From Akkermansia muciniphila (GTDB lineage: Bacteria > Verrucomicrobiota > Verrucomicrobiia > Limisphaerales > UBA9464): a stretch of DNA of 63,671 nucleotides. How positions within the stretch are numbered: the first letter of the stretch is position 1; every line of letters begins with the position of its first letter. Positions 33,066 through 43,012 of this stretch are shown in pieces. Below the pieces are notes generated by a model that was given only the letters and a program-made list of their open reading frames with translations, made no database searches and had not been told where the DNA came from. Made by a program: the position numbers and the translations under genes. The stretch lies in the NCBI GenBank assembly GCA_945861565.1, contig CAMAUY010000019.1, positions 1 through 63,671 of the forward strand, given 5' to 3'.

Positions 33066-34568
33066 ATGCTTTGGGTCGTTTGCCGTTGGCTGGGAAGGTC
33101 CGTCTTCGTTTTGGGCGCGTGGATATCGATGCTCTCGCTGGGAGTGGGCGCTGAGCTCTCCGTTTCGCAGCAGAACATGCTGGTGGGATTGCTGACGGAG
33201 AAATTTACGCTGCGCTGGACCGATCTGACGACGAACGAGCTTGGGGTGCTGCGGCAGAAGGCGGACGCCTACCTGGAAGACTTAAGAAAATACCACCTGG
33301 TAGGCGGGTTGGTGGCGAGCGTGCGGTATACCAGCACCAACCGGGATGAGGTGGTGTCTTACGAGGGATTGGAAGACAGCGCCTTGCAGACCGGATTTTT
33401 GCTGACGGCCCTGAGCTATCGGTATGCGGTGACTCGCGAGTCCAAGAATTTGCAGGACATTCGCACGGTGCTGGATGGGGTGGAAAGCCTCTTGCAGGCC
33501 AGCGGGCGCCCGGGCTACGTCGTCCGGTTTGTGGGGCGGGCTCGAGATCCGGCGTTTGTTGGTTTTTACAGGGATTTTGGGGGGCCGGATCCGACTCGGT
33601 CCGGATTGGGGAGCTGGGCATTTCCTGGAACCAATCAAGCGAATCCAATCGTTTGGCTTGGCAACACGACGCGCGATTCCTATGCCGCTCTGAATCTGGG
33701 ACTCGGTACAACGTTCGACTTGGTGCGGGACATCAAGATTCGCGAGCGGGTGACGGCCTTAACTACCCTGATCTTGGGCCGACTTATCGAGGATCGCTGG
33801 ATAATCGATGACGGGCACGGAAACCGGACGTTTGTCACGACGATGCTTGCGACGGCGCTCCTGCGAACCGGGGCCACGGTCAATTCCCGGACCTACCTTT
33901 CACTTTATGAGGACTCGGCCCGGAAGCTGAGCGATCAATTCCGGCCGGGCGACATCCCGAATCCCGCGGTTGCCCGGTACGGGGACTATCGAGGAGGCGC
34001 GATGAGTTTTGCCAATATGGCGTGCCTCGCTCGGCTGGAGCGAATGAACAAGGTGCGCGGTCTCGGTTTTCAGGAATACTGCACTTTGCTCTGGCGGGAT
34101 GCATCGACCCATCTCAATCCGTGGTGTGCGGCCGCCTATGTCAGCGTGTTCAATTCGAGCACCGATCCGATTGCCCGGGCTACCTTGCAAGGGGTTCTCA
34201 CCCAGTACCCATCACCGCCGCGGTGGGGCGCGCCGGGGCAGATCTTTGCGACGAACGAACTGCTGTACGTCACGGCCAACGAATCCCGGTGGTCGCGTTA
34301 TGCCCTGCCGTTGGCTTTTCAAACGCCGGCACCGTTCCAATGGATCGATTCGCCGTTCCGGATTCCGGGAAAGGCGGAACCGTTGGTTGCCTATCCGGGG
34401 ATCGACTTAATATTGCCCTTCTGGATTGGCCGAGAGGCGGGGGTCATACCCGGTGAAGATGAGCCACCCCGTGCCACGTTCCAGCCGCGCAGGTCAACGC
34501 GGGTGCTGCCGGCGGCGACGAACCGCGTCGTGCTGCCGCCGAATGAGGGGCAGCCGAAATCCCCATGA
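33066..34568 (+). CDS. Exported hypothetical protein
   Basis: A 500-residue protein with an N-terminal signal/membrane segment (residues 1-29, ending LSLGVGA). The rest is largely helical, with repeated amphipathic helices (TRESKNLQDIRTVLDGVESL, MSFANMACLARLERMNKV) that could form an alpha-toroid like glycoside hydrolases, but I cannot assign catalytic residues. The C-terminus is proline-rich. It lies 39 bases after xseA and overlaps the PhoX-like gene by four bases (ATGA, 34565-34568), so its function is probably linked to the latter. Family unknown to me. Confidence 0.65.
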   Translation: MLWVVCRWLGRSVFVLGAWISMLSLGVGAELSVSQQNMLVGLLTEKFTLRWTDLTTNELGVLRQKADAYLEDLRKYHLVGGLVASVRYTSTNRDEVVSYEGLEDSALQTGFLLTALSYRYAVTRESKNLQDIRTVLDGVESLLQASGRPGYVVRFVGRARDPAFVGFYRDFGGPDPTRSGLGSWAFPGTNQANPIVWLGNTTRDSYAALNLGLGTTFDLVRDIKIRERVTALTTLILGRLIEDRWIIDDGHGNRTFVTTMLATALLRTGATVNSRTYLSLYEDSARKLSDQFRPGDIPNPAVARYGDYRGGAMSFANMACLARLERMNKVRGLGFQEYCTLLWRDASTHLNPWCAAAYVSVFNSSTDPIARATLQGVLTQYPSPPRWGAPGQIFATNELLYVTANESRWSRYALPLAFQTPAPFQWIDSPFRIPGKAEPLVAYPGIDLILPFWIGREAGVIPGEDEPPRATFQPRRSTRVLPAATNRVVLPPNEGQPKSP

Positions 34569-36214
34569 AACCACGGCGGCAATTCATCCAGTTTCTGGGT
34601 GCCTCCGCGGTCGTGGCGGCCGGTCATCGGTTGGTACCCGGATGGCTTGTCGCCCAAAGCGCGGCCTCCCTGCCGGTTGGCACGCCGCTCTTCGACGGCA
34701 TCGACTTCAGGCCCGCCGCGGTTTCGCACGCGGATGCCCTCTCCCTTGCGGAGGGTTTTCAATACGAGATTTTGCTCCGTCGCGGGCAGCGGCTGAACGG
34801 GCGGGGTGAGACTTACGGGGACGACAACGACTATCTGGCGTGGGTGCAACGGAGTGATTCCGACGGCTGGCTTTGGTGTAACCACGAGGCGTCCGATCCC
34901 CTCTTACTCTTGGGTGAACCGTTGACCACCGGGAATCTGTCCCAAAAATTTGCGCACGATTACTTGGATCAAATGGGGGGATCGTGCGTTCGAATGCGCC
35001 GGCGTCCCAGCGGTGACTGGCGGCCCGTGGTTCCGGATGAAAAGAATTTCCGCATCTCCGGTCATTCCACCGGTGTGGCGTTGACGGGGCCCGCGGCGGG
35101 AAGTTCCTGGTTGCACGGTGCCCGATCCACCACGGGATCGTTCGGCAATTGCGGCGGCGGTGTCACGCCCTGGGGAACTTTCTGCAGTGGTGAAGAGCAA
35201 ACGTCGGTGTTGCTGGGCGATCCGGAGACGGGTGATCGCGCTTCCGTTCTCGCCCGGTTTCTCGACCATGCCCCGGAGCATTTTGGCTATATCGTGGAGA
35301 TCGATCCGGACACCCGCGAGGTGTTCAAACACACGGCTCTCGGTCGATTTGCACATGAAAACATCGCCTTTACGCTCGCCCGGGATGGACGACTGGTGGG
35401 TTATATGGGCGATGACCGGCCGCAGCAGTGTCTCTACAAATTCATCTCGCATCAGAAATTTGATTCAGGGCGGGGAAAGGAAAATCGCCGACTGTTGTCC
35501 GACGGCACGTTATACGTGGCAGACACCCGGAGTGGACGTTGGCAGCCGCTGGATCCGGCGGCGCAACCGGCGTTGAGAAAGGCGGGATTTGATTTAGCGC
35601 GTGTGGGCGTCCATACGCGAACCGCGGCCTGGTGGGTCGGCGGAACGCCGCATCAACGGCCCGAAGACATCGAAGTACATCCGGTCACCGGTGATGTTTT
35701 CATTTCGTTATCCGCTCATGCGCCCGATCTCTCCAAGCCCCTCATCGCTTCCGATGCCGCCGGCGCGATCGCCCGACTGCAGGAAGCGGGGGCGGACGCT
35801 GGGGCGGTCGAGTTTCGATTTGGTATTTTTGTCGGGAGCAGCGCGGATACGGGCCTTGTCTGGCCGGACAACCTAGGGCTGACGATGGGGAACAATTTGC
35901 TCGTGTGCTCGGACTACGACTGGCAGCACCCCTTGAAGCCCGCGAGCACGCAGGCCCATCTGGGGAACAACCATTTGCTCTTGGTCCCCACGACCGGGGC
36001 TCGGGCCGGACAGCCGATTCGATTTGCGACGGCCCCGAAGGGGGCTGAATTTTGCTCGCCCAATCTTTCACCGGACCGCACGGAGCTCTGGCTCAATGTG
36101 CAGCATCCCGGGCAGGGGAGCACCAGTCTGGCCGGTCTTCACAGCCATTGGCCGGATGGGGGAGACGAACCCCCTCGTTCGAGCCTGGTTGCGATTCGGC
36201 GTCGCAGGCCGTGA
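34565..36214 (+). CDS. PhoX-like (DUF839) alkaline phosphatase
   Basis: A 549-residue protein of the PhoX/DUF839 type. The N-terminus MKPRRQFIQFLGASAVVAAG is a Tat signal (RRQFI), as expected for a cofactor-loaded export. Family segments are GGGVTPWGTFCSGEEQ, GRFAHENIAFTLARDG, YMGDDRPQQCLYKFIS, and near the C-terminus NLGLTMGNNLLVCSDYDW and KGAEFCSPNLSPDRTELWLN. PhoX enzymes use iron and calcium and release phosphate from monoesters in the periplasm. It is coupled to the hypothetical gene upstream and convergent with purK, 23 bases away. Confidence 0.82.
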   Translation: MKPRRQFIQFLGASAVVAAGHRLVPGWLVAQSAASLPVGTPLFDGIDFRPAAVSHADALSLAEGFQYEILLRRGQRLNGRGETYGDDNDYLAWVQRSDSDGWLWCNHEASDPLLLLGEPLTTGNLSQKFAHDYLDQMGGSCVRMRRRPSGDWRPVVPDEKNFRISGHSTGVALTGPAAGSSWLHGARSTTGSFGNCGGGVTPWGTFCSGEEQTSVLLGDPETGDRASVLARFLDHAPEHFGYIVEIDPDTREVFKHTALGRFAHENIAFTLARDGRLVGYMGDDRPQQCLYKFISHQKFDSGRGKENRRLLSDGTLYVADTRSGRWQPLDPAAQPALRKAGFDLARVGVHTRTAAWWVGGTPHQRPEDIEVHPVTGDVFISLSAHAPDLSKPLIASDAAGAIARLQEAGADAGAVEFRFGIFVGSSADTGLVWPDNLGLTMGNNLLVCSDYDWQHPLKPASTQAHLGNNHLLLVPTTGARAGQPIRFATAPKGAEFCSPNLSPDRTELWLNVQHPGQGSTSLAGLHSHWPDGGDEPPRSSLVAIRRRRP

Positions 36215-36237
36215 ATTTGCGCCGCCGCGGCAGGGTA

Positions 36238-37389
36238 TCAACCGATGGCGGTAAGTCGGTGCCGGGCCGCAACGACGCGGCGGACCGCTTCATCCGTGGA
36301 GTCGGCGGCGATAGTTAAATGCCCCATCTTTCGTCCCACCCGCGCGTCGCTCTTGCCGTAGAGGTGCAGTTTGACGTCGGGATCCGCGAGGGCCGCGGTC
36401 CACGCCGGGGTGGACGGAATCCAGAGGTGGCCCAAGAGATTAGCCATCGCCGCCCCGGGGCGGCGCAATGCGGTGGAGCCGAGAGGCAATCCGCAGATCG
36501 CCCGCACTTGCTGCTCGAATTGGCTGGTCACACATCCGTCCAGGGTTAGATGCCCGGAGTTATGCGTTCGCGGTGCGAGTTCGTTTACGAGCAGGCGGCC
36601 CGAACGCGTTACAAACAGCTCCACGGTGAGTAGTCCCACCACATTCAGAGACTCAAGAATTCCCCGGGCCAATTCAATGGCCTCGGCCGCAAGAGCGCTG
36701 GGAATGGCGGCCGGGGCAAACGTGACATCGAGGATGTGGTTCTCGTGGCGGTTTTCGAAGACGGGGAATGCGACAAACTCGCCGGTCATGGTTCGAGCCC
36801 CGATGACACTGATCTCCCTTTCGAAATCGACATACGCTTCGTAAATACCTTCCGAACCGTTCAGGGCAGCGAACGCGGCCGCGAGACCGGCAGCCGTGGC
36901 CACCTTCTGCTGGCCTTTGCCATCATAACCAAAGCTGGCAGTTTTCAAAATTCCCGGGAGACCCAGTTCGAGAATTGCCGTTTCAAGATCATCGAGACGT
37001 TCGATGCGGCGGAAGGGAGTGGTGGGAAAACCGCGATCGCGCAGGAACGTCTTCTCGCGAAGGCGTTGCTGAGTGATGTGGAGGACGTGTCCGTCGGGCC
37101 GGACTGGAGCCAGTTCAGCGGCCGTGCGACTGGTGATGGCCGGCACGTTTTCGAATTCAAACGTGACGACCTGGACTCCCCGGGCGAAAGCACGGACCCG
37201 ATCCTGGTCTTCATACGACGCCACGATCTCGACGTCACTGACCTGTCCGGCGGGGGAATCGGACTCCGGGGAGTAAACATGAACCCGGTAACCAAGTTGA
37301 CGGGCCGCGAGGGCCAGCATTCGCCCCAACTGGCCGCTGCCGAGAACCCCGATGACGGCACCGGGCGGGACAGGTTTGGCAGCGGCCAT
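36238..37389 (-). CDS. purK: 5-(Carboxyamino)imidazole ribonucleotide synthase
   Basis: A 383-residue PurK of the ATP-grasp family, which carboxylates AIR to N5-CAIR with ATP and bicarbonate in purine synthesis. Visible are IGVLGSGQLGRMLALAARQL at the N-terminus, TFEFENVPA, GILKTASFGYDGKGQQKV (ATP loop), EAYVDFEREISVIGAR and ELFVTRSGRLLVNELAPRTH then NSGHLT. Length is normal. The gene is 58 bases downstream of ilvB on the same strand; purE is not in the window. Confidence 0.93.
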   Translation of the reverse strand: MAAAKPVPPGAVIGVLGSGQLGRMLALAARQLGYRVHVYSPESDSPAGQVSDVEIVASYEDQDRVRAFARGVQVVTFEFENVPAITSRTAAELAPVRPDGHVLHITQQRLREKTFLRDRGFPTTPFRRIERLDDLETAILELGLPGILKTASFGYDGKGQQKVATAAGLAAAFAALNGSEGIYEAYVDFEREISVIGARTMTGEFVAFPVFENRHENHILDVTFAPAAIPSALAAEAIELARGILESLNVVGLLTVELFVTRSGRLLVNELAPRTHNSGHLTLDGCVTSQFEQQVRAICGLPLGSTALRRPGAAMANLLGHLWIPSTPAWTAALADPDVKLHLYGKSDARVGRKMGHLTIAADSTDEAVRRVVAARHRLTAIG

Positions 37390-37447
37390 GAAAAGGGAGC
37401 CGGGCGGGACCGAGGCCCCGCCCGGATTGCGCTCGGTCGGTGGAGGT

Positions 37448-39349
37448 TTAATACTTCATATCCGCCACGGTCCCGCCGGCGGGGATGAACGGAAGAACGT
37501 GCTCGGAGTACGGAGTGACGACGTCCAGGACGTAGGCGGTCTTGGAGTCCAGCATTCGTTGGAGGGCTGCCTTGAGATCTTTTCGATAAATCACCCGCTC
37601 GCAGGGCACATTGAAACTGGTGCAGACCTTGACGTAGTCGGGGTACACCTGCCGGCGGTCGTCGGGATTGCCGAGATAGGTGTGGCCGCGATTGCCGGCG
37701 AAAAAGTTATCCTCCCATTGGACCACCATGCCGAGATGCTGGTTATTGAGAATGATCGCCTTGGCTGCAATTTTTTCGACGTGAGCCGTTGCCAGTTCCT
37801 GGATATTCATCAGGAACGAGCCGTCGCCATCGATGTCGACGACCTGTTTATCGGGCCGGGCCACCTTGGCCCCCAGGGCGGCGGGGAATCCGTAGCCCAT
37901 TGAACCGAGGCCGGCGCTGGTGATGAGGGTGCGGGGCTGAGTATACTTATACCACTGGCCGGCCCACATCTGGTGCTGGCCGACACCGGTGGTGATGATG
38001 GCGTCGCCGTGGGTGAGTTCATACAGCATCTCGATCACCATCTGCGGGAGGATGATCTCATTCTCGTGGCCCTTCATGTGATCCTTCACATGATCGGAGT
38101 GGGCGATCTCGGCCGTAATTTCGTAATGAAAGGAAGCCTTTTGCCGCCATTCAGCAATCTGCTGATGCCAGCCGGTGATTTTGCGAGTGACGGGACGTTT
38201 GACGACGAGAGCATTGAGGCGGGTCAAGGCATCTCGGATATCCCCGTGGACGGTGAGATGAGCGCGCTTGTTCTTATTATGCTCGGAGGCGTCGATATCG
38301 ATATGAACGATGGTGCCATTCTTACAGAACTCTTCGAATTTGCCCGTGACGCGATCATCGAACCGTACTCCGAAAGCGAGGAGCAAGTCGGCCCCCGCCT
38401 TCAATCTCACCATGGGTTCGGACGGGGCCTTGCGGAGTTCAAATTCGCCGCTGACGGCCCAGTTCGCCACGGCCGAGCCGTGCATTCCAAGCCAGCGGAG
38501 AGAGAGCGGATGAGTCTCCGGGAAGCCGCCCACGCCCATGAGCGTCGTGGTCACTGGTATTTGGGTTGCTTCCGCGAACTTCTTCAGTTCGGCGGAGGCT
38601 TCCGAAGTAATGATGCCTCCGCCGCAGTAGAGGACGGGGCGTTCCGCCTTTTCGATCAATCCGATGATTTCATTGAGTTCAATGTCGCCGGCACGGATGG
38701 CGTCGGTATAGCCGCGGAGCCCGCGTTTGACCTCGTCCAGAGTTGGCCAGCGGGGTTGGGTCTTGGCCTGTTGCAGATTCTTTGGAAAATCAATCACGAC
38801 GGGGCCTGGTCGGCCGCTTTGCGCAATATAGAAAGCCTCTTTGACGATGCGGGGGATATCGTTGATGTCTGTGATCAGGTACGAGTGTTTCACGATCGGC
38901 ATCGTAACGCCGATCATATCGGTTTCCTGGAAGGCACCGCGGCCGATCATGGCTTGGGCGACCTGGCCGGAGATGGCCACGAGCGGGCATGAATCCATGT
39001 AGGCATCGGCGATGGCGGTGACCAGGTTGGTGGCACCGGGGCCGCTCGTGGCCATACAGACGCCGGCCTTGCCGGTGACGCGGGCGTAGCCTTCCGCGGC
39101 AAAGCTCCCGCCCTGCTCGTGGCGGGGCAGGATGGTGCGGATCTTGGAGCGGGTAAGAGACTGGTGAAGCTCCATGCTGGCACCGCCCGGGTACGCGAAG
39201 ATGACCTCGACCCCCTCGCGTTCGAGGGCTTCGATAAAAATATCCCGGCCAAACATTACCGCTCCCAGGGTTGCCGATGCGGCCTTAGCTTTGGCTGGTT
39301 GGGTAGCGTTCTTCGTCGTCTTTTGCGCTTTTTTCGTCACTGTGCTCAT
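37448..39349 (-). CDS. ilvB: Acetolactate synthase large subunit
   Basis: A 633-residue TPP enzyme that condenses two pyruvates (or pyruvate with 2-oxobutyrate) in valine, leucine and isoleucine synthesis. Landmarks are [58 protein letters not shown] and the TPP-Mg motif [18 protein letters not shown]. An N-terminal Lys/Ala-rich stretch of about 28 residues precedes the core. No ilvN follows (purK does), so the regulatory subunit must be elsewhere. A leader peptide and hairpin upstream suggest attenuation. Confidence 0.92.
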   Translation of the reverse strand: MSTVTKKAQKTTKNATQPAKAKAASATLGAVMFGRDIFIEALEREGVEVIFAYPGGASMELHQSLTRSKIRTILPRHEQGGSFAAEGYARVTGKAGVCMATSGPGATNLVTAIADAYMDSCPLVAISGQVAQAMIGRGAFQETDMIGVTMPIVKHSYLITDINDIPRIVKEAFYIAQSGRPGPVVIDFPKNLQQAKTQPRWPTLDEVKRGLRGYTDAIRAGDIELNEIIGLIEKAERPVLYCGGGIITSEASAELKKFAEATQIPVTTTLMGVGGFPETHPLSLRWLGMHGSAVANWAVSGEFELRKAPSEPMVRLKAGADLLLAFGVRFDDRVTGKFEEFCKNGTIVHIDIDASEHNKNKRAHLTVHGDIRDALTRLNALVVKRPVTRKITGWHQQIAEWRQKASFHYEITAEIAHSDHVKDHMKGHENEIILPQMVIEMLYELTHGDAIITTGVGQHQMWAGQWYKYTQPRTLITSAGLGSMGYGFPAALGAKVARPDKQVVDIDGDGSFLMNIQELATAHVEKIAAKAIILNNQHLGMVVQWEDNFFAGNRGHTYLGNPDDRRQVYPDYVKVCTSFNVPCERVIYRKDLKAALQRMLDSKTAYVLDVVTPYSEHVLPFIPAGGTVADMKY

Positions 39350-39388
39350 CGTTATTCAACTCGTTGGGGCCAACCGCGGGCGGGGGAA

Positions 39389-39422
39389 CAAAAAAATTCC
39401 CACGGCCGTCGCCAGCCGTGGG
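39389..39422 (-). terminator. Attenuator hairpin before ilvB
   Basis: On the minus strand CCCACGGC and GCCGTGGG pair over an 8-base loop, followed directly by AATTTTTTTG. It lies about 40 bases before the ilvB start (39349) and 20 bases after the leader peptide stop. The left arm can also pair with GCCGTG inside the leader's last codons, giving an alternative structure. Confidence 0.65.
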
Positions 39423-39441
39423 GTTTGTGGTCCAATTCGTT

Positions 39442-39522
39442 TCAAGGGCAACGAATCCCCGCGGCGGCCACACGGCCTCGTACGGAGACTACTCGATCGA
39501 CACGGTTGCCCGTCGAAAACAT
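39442..39522 (-). CDS. Valine-rich leader peptide of ilvB
   Basis: A 26-codon frame from ATG 39522 to TGA 39442: MFSTGNRVDRVVSVRGRVAA then AGIRCP. It holds Val at positions 8, 11, 12, 14 and 18 and Ile at 23, a high density of branched-chain residues right before a terminator hairpin. This fits classical ribosome-mediated attenuation, in which ribosomes stalled at Val codons free an antiterminator. The Val codons are mixed (GTC, GTA, GTG). No leader of this sequence is known to me; the assignment is by position and composition. Confidence 0.5.
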   Translation of the reverse strand: MFSTGNRVDRVVSVRGRVAAAGIRCP

Positions 39523-39656
39523 TGCATTATTGAGCGAAATCCCGCCCTGCGGGTCAAGCTTCCAAAATGCCAAAATGGGGTCAGTCAATAGTAATGTGCT
39601 TTTTTGGATTCCCCGACGGGCGACGTTGGCCGGGCGAGCGATTGCGGACGCGGAGC

Positions 39657-40169
39657 TCAAGCCGAGGGTGGCTGGGGACGTCTCCGAGCGGGGGAGGGGG
39701 GACCGTCGGGTGCGAACGGCTTCTTCGTCTTGGAGATCAGTTTAACGTCGCTGACGACCATGTGGTGATCCACGGCTTTGCACATGTCGTAGATCGTGAG
39801 GGCAGCGATGGCGACGGCGGTCAGGGCCTCCATCTCGACGCCGGTCTGGGCCGTGATCTTGGCGCTGGCGATAATTCGGATACGGTCACCGGAGGGAGGG
39901 ATTTCAAATCGAACCTCGCAATGGGTGATGGGGAGAGGGTGGCAGAGGGGGATGAGCGATCCGGTTTTCTTTGCGGCGAGAATACCGGCGAGGCGCGCGG
40001 TTGCGAGGACGTTGCCCTTGGCCACGCGATCCGCCTGGATCAATTGGAGCGTCGCTGGGGCCAGGCGGATTTCGCCTTGGGCCACCGCTTGCCGCATTAC
40101 GACCGGTTTGGCGGAGACATCAACCATGCGGGCTTCGCCACGGGCATCGAGATGACTGAATTTTGGCAT
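39657..40169 (-). CDS. moaC: Cyclic pyranopterin monophosphate synthase
   Basis: A 170-residue MoaC that, with MoaA, forms the first molybdenum-cofactor intermediate. Signature parts are FSHLDARGEARMVDVSAKPV, AKGNVLATARLAGILAAKKT, SLIPLCHPLPITHCEV, TGVEMEALTAVAIAALTIYD and the catalytic MCKAVDHHMVVSDVKLISKT. The last 18 residues are proline-rich (PPSPARRRPQPPSA) and extra. It stands alone here, 307 bases upstream of ilvB. Confidence 0.93.
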   Translation of the reverse strand: MPKFSHLDARGEARMVDVSAKPVVMRQAVAQGEIRLAPATLQLIQADRVAKGNVLATARLAGILAAKKTGSLIPLCHPLPITHCEVRFEIPPSGDRIRIIASAKITAQTGVEMEALTAVAIAALTIYDMCKAVDHHMVVSDVKLISKTKKPFAPDGPPSPARRRPQPPSA

Positions 40170-40368
40170 ACGGAACTTTGAACCGGAAGAGGATGAGAAG
40201 GCGATGGGGAATCTTTTTAGAGTGGGCGGGGAACAACGGACGAGGTTAACCCCGGCGAGCCTTGCGTGGGCGGACCCGCCTGCGGGACGGCCGGGAGGCC
40301 GGATAGAACGTTGGACAAATGAGCCTCGACGGAGAAACGGAGAGGGAGCGTGAGTTGGGTGCCGTGAG

Positions 40369-41574
40369 TCAGTACTCCGGCGTCAGGCTACTGGCGACAT
40401 CGGTGCGATACGCTTTGATGGCGGGGACGATTCCGGCGAGTGCGCCCAGGAAAATCAGGGCGGCGGGTGCCCAGAGCCAAACCCAGTCTGGCTTCCACAC
40501 TTCGATGACCACGCCGGTTTGAGTTCGCACCACAACGGCGGCGACGGCGAGGAGTGCAAAATGGAAGAGGAAAGCGATGAGCATGCCCAAGGCGGCGACG
40601 GCGGCGGCTTCGAGCACAATGGCGGCAAAAATTGTGCGGCGGCGGGCACCGAGGGCACGGAGGATGGCCAAGTCTCTCCGGCGTGCGCTCATTGAATTGT
40701 AGAGGGAGGCGAGAACGGAGGCGCACGCGACGAGAGCGACCATGGCCGCGACCAGAGACAGCACTTTGTCGAACCAGCCCAACTTATCGAAGAGATCCTT
40801 GAGCACGGCACCGATAGGCCAGGCAAACGTGAACCGGTTTCCTTGTCGGTTGTAGAGCAGGTCCAGCATCATCCCGGCGGTCGGGGAGCGGAGTTTCACG
40901 AGTGCGGCGCTGACGTCATTTGCGGCGCTGGCGACATGGCCGCTCATTGATTGCAATCCGGCGATTGGGATCCAGATCACACGATCCGCGGGGGTAGACG
41001 ATGGGGACAGGATGCCGGTGACGGTATAGGTCTCGGAATGCTGCTCCCTTTCGTTAAAGAGGAGGCCGTGATACGGGTGGAATGTGTCGCCAATTTTCAT
41101 GCCAAGCTGCTTGGCGGCAAAGGCACCCAGGACCGCCTCGTGTTGGGATACGGCAAAAATGCGGCCACCCGATTCGACGGAAAGCCTTTTTCCAGGGGCA
41201 TATTCGGCCTTTTCGAACATCTCGGGCGTTGTGCCTACCAAACGCCAACCCCGGTAGTTGTCGCCGACGGCGATGGGGACAACGAGGGCGACGGCCCGGT
41301 TGCGGGCGAGGGCTTCGACATCGGCCATGGGAATGTTGCCCGGCGACGCTTCGAGGTGGAAAATGGAATTGAGCACTAGCTGAAGTTTGGCACCGCGGGC
41401 CCCGAGAACGGCATCCCAACCGCCGGTCATTCCTGTGAACGCAGCCTGACTTTGCCGTTTGAGGGACCACACGGTCATCAACAGGGCGCCGGCGAGGGCG
41501 ATCGACAAAGCGGTGACCCCGGTTGCCAGGGCGTGCTGGCGGAGGCTGCGGCGGACGAGGAGCGGGAGTGTCAC
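40369..41574 (-). CDS. ABC transporter permease (FtsX/MacB type)
   Basis: A 401-residue permease with one N-terminal helix (about 17-37), a large extracytoplasmic MacB-PCD-like domain (about 40-250) and three C-terminal helices (about 266-290, 315-345, 363-385) of the FtsX domain. This is the four-helix type VII ABC topology used for lipoprotein or peptide export and mechanotransmission. It lies 19 bases downstream of the ATPase gene and they form one exporter. Cargo is unknown. Confidence 0.85.
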   Translation of the reverse strand: MTLPLLVRRSLRQHALATGVTALSIALAGALLMTVWSLKRQSQAAFTGMTGGWDAVLGARGAKLQLVLNSIFHLEASPGNIPMADVEALARNRAVALVVPIAVGDNYRGWRLVGTTPEMFEKAEYAPGKRLSVESGGRIFAVSQHEAVLGAFAAKQLGMKIGDTFHPYHGLLFNEREQHSETYTVTGILSPSSTPADRVIWIPIAGLQSMSGHVASAANDVSAALVKLRSPTAGMMLDLLYNRQGNRFTFAWPIGAVLKDLFDKLGWFDKVLSLVAAMVALVACASVLASLYNSMSARRRDLAILRALGARRRTIFAAIVLEAAAVAALGMLIAFLFHFALLAVAAVVVRTQTGVVIEVWKPDWVWLWAPAALIFLGALAGIVPAIKAYRTDVASSLTPEY

Positions 41575-41593
41575 GGGATTACGTGGAAAGGAA

Positions 41594-42274
41594 TCACGAT
41601 GGCGCGTGTGCGGCTCGGTTCAGGTCCCCGAGGGAGAGGTGGTGCGATCCAAAGCTGGCGAGCACCTCGGGATCGTGACTTACGAGCAGGAGTGCGGCGC
41701 CGTTTTCCCGGCACGTTTCCCGAATCAAGGTCAATGCGGTCCGGGCATTGGCCGGATCGAGATTGCCGGTTGGTTCGTCGGCTAATACCAGCTTCGGTCG
41801 GTTGGCCAGTGCGCGGGCCACAGCGACTCGTTGTTGTTGCCCGGTGGAGAGTTGACGTGGATAGTGCTGGAGTCGTCCGCCGAGTCCCATTTGCTTCAGG
41901 AGATCTTCCGCGCGTTCCCGATCCCGGCCGGGGCCAAACGCCATTCCCAAAAGGACATTTTCCAGGCAAGTGAAACCCTGCAGGAGGTTGAACGTTTGAA
42001 AAATGTACCCGAAAGAATGGGCTCGGTGACGATCCCTCGCGGCCTCCGACATGCGGACAAGATCGGAGCCGTCGAATCGGATCGAACCGCCATCCGGAGC
42101 AAGGATGCCGGCGATCAGATTCAGAAATGTGGTTTTGCCCGAACCGCTGGGCCCGGCCAGCGCCGTCTGGACACCTGCCTCCAATTGGAAGTTGGGCACA
42201 TTGACGACGGACATGATGGCTCCCTCGGGTGTAGTGAACCCCTTGGTCAGATCAATAATCTCGAGTAACGCCAT
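41594..42274 (-). CDS. ABC transporter ATP-binding protein (LolD/MacB type)
   Basis: A 226-residue ATPase: Walker A GPSGSGKT, Q-loop in IFQTFNLLQGF, signature LSTGQQQRVAVARAL (Thr in place of the common Gly after LS), Walker B KLVLADEPTGNLD and switch His in LLVSHDPEVL. The LFQTFNLL region is typical of the MacB/LolD group. ATG at 42274 is chosen over an upstream start 16 codons earlier. It pairs with the permease downstream. Confidence 0.9.
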   Translation of the reverse strand: MALLEIIDLTKGFTTPEGAIMSVVNVPNFQLEAGVQTALAGPSGSGKTTFLNLIAGILAPDGGSIRFDGSDLVRMSEAARDRHRAHSFGYIFQTFNLLQGFTCLENVLLGMAFGPGRDRERAEDLLKQMGLGGRLQHYPRQLSTGQQQRVAVARALANRPKLVLADEPTGNLDPANARTALTLIRETCRENGAALLLVSHDPEVLASFGSHHLSLGDLNRAAHAPS

Positions 42275-42373
42275 CGTCGCAACGGTTGCGTTAGCATGGG
42301 AACCGACGTGGGGTGGAGTCAAACGGGAAGAGGCCTCGGCGCGTCATCGGGCTAAACAATCGCCGGAACATTT

Positions 42374-42904
42374 TCAGAACTGATTCTCCTTGTCTTGGAA
42401 GAGGACGTTGAACGTGGTCATGGATCCGTAGCAGCGGGTGATGTATTGTTGCCAGTCAAACTTCTCGGCAGTGGTGAGTCCTTCATGTGCATTCACCTTT
42501 TGCTCCAGGACCCGGAGATTATTGCGCATCATGACAATCTTGTGAAAGAAGAGCTCCAGTTCAATCTCTTTGGTCTGCAGGGTGGGGTCGGTGGGGTGCA
42601 AGACCATCCGGCCACCCTTCCATCGCTTCGCCAATTCTCGCACGGCGTCATCGGGTCGTTCGAGTCCGAGCCGTTGCAAGGTGGAGTCGACGGTTTGGCG
42701 GATGAGTTGAGGCAGGGGAAGTTGCATTCCGGAGAGAGTCGCCTGGGACTCGGCGGGTTCGAGGCCGCTGGTTTCTGGGTGAACCGTCCGGCGCTGATCG
42801 ACAAACTGGATCTCCGCCGAATGTTCCTGGATGGCCTTGACCGTTCCCGCGCCGTAGTCGGGGTGTCGCACCTGCATGCCGAGAGTCAACAGTTCTGCTT
42901 TCAT
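42374..42904 (-). CDS. Conserved hypothetical protein with SH3-like N-terminus
   Basis: A 176-residue cytosolic protein. The N-terminus, LGMQVRHPDYGAGTVKAIQE, looks like the small barrel seen in DUF3553/UvrD C-termini and CarD-like modules and may bind nucleic acid or protein. The rest is helical with acidic and basic stretches (ELELFFHKIVMMRNNLRVLE QKVNAHEGL) and ends FQDKENQF. ATG at 42904 removes an unsupported upstream extension. It is 99 bases before the ATPase on the same strand. Function unknown. Confidence 0.65.
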   Translation of the reverse strand: MKAELLTLGMQVRHPDYGAGTVKAIQEHSAEIQFVDQRRTVHPETSGLEPAESQATLSGMQLPLPQLIRQTVDSTLQRLGLERPDDAVRELAKRWKGGRMVLHPTDPTLQTKEIELELFFHKIVMMRNNLRVLEQKVNAHEGLTTAEKFDWQQYITRCYGSMTTFNVLFQDKENQF

Positions 42905-43012
42905 GGGGAAACGATGCCTCGGTTGGCTGGGGTTGCAATGGTGCAGGGAGGCAGGAAGCGATTCCCGTGCGGACTGCTTGGCGAGCGGGGTGCCAGTCGT
43001 TAGCCTCAACCG

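Noticed and set aside
39285..39473. 62-residue minus-strand frame overlapping the ilvB start
   Set aside because: It runs through the hairpin and into ilvB in another frame and lacks branched-chain codon density; the 26-codon frame at 39442-39522 is the better leader.
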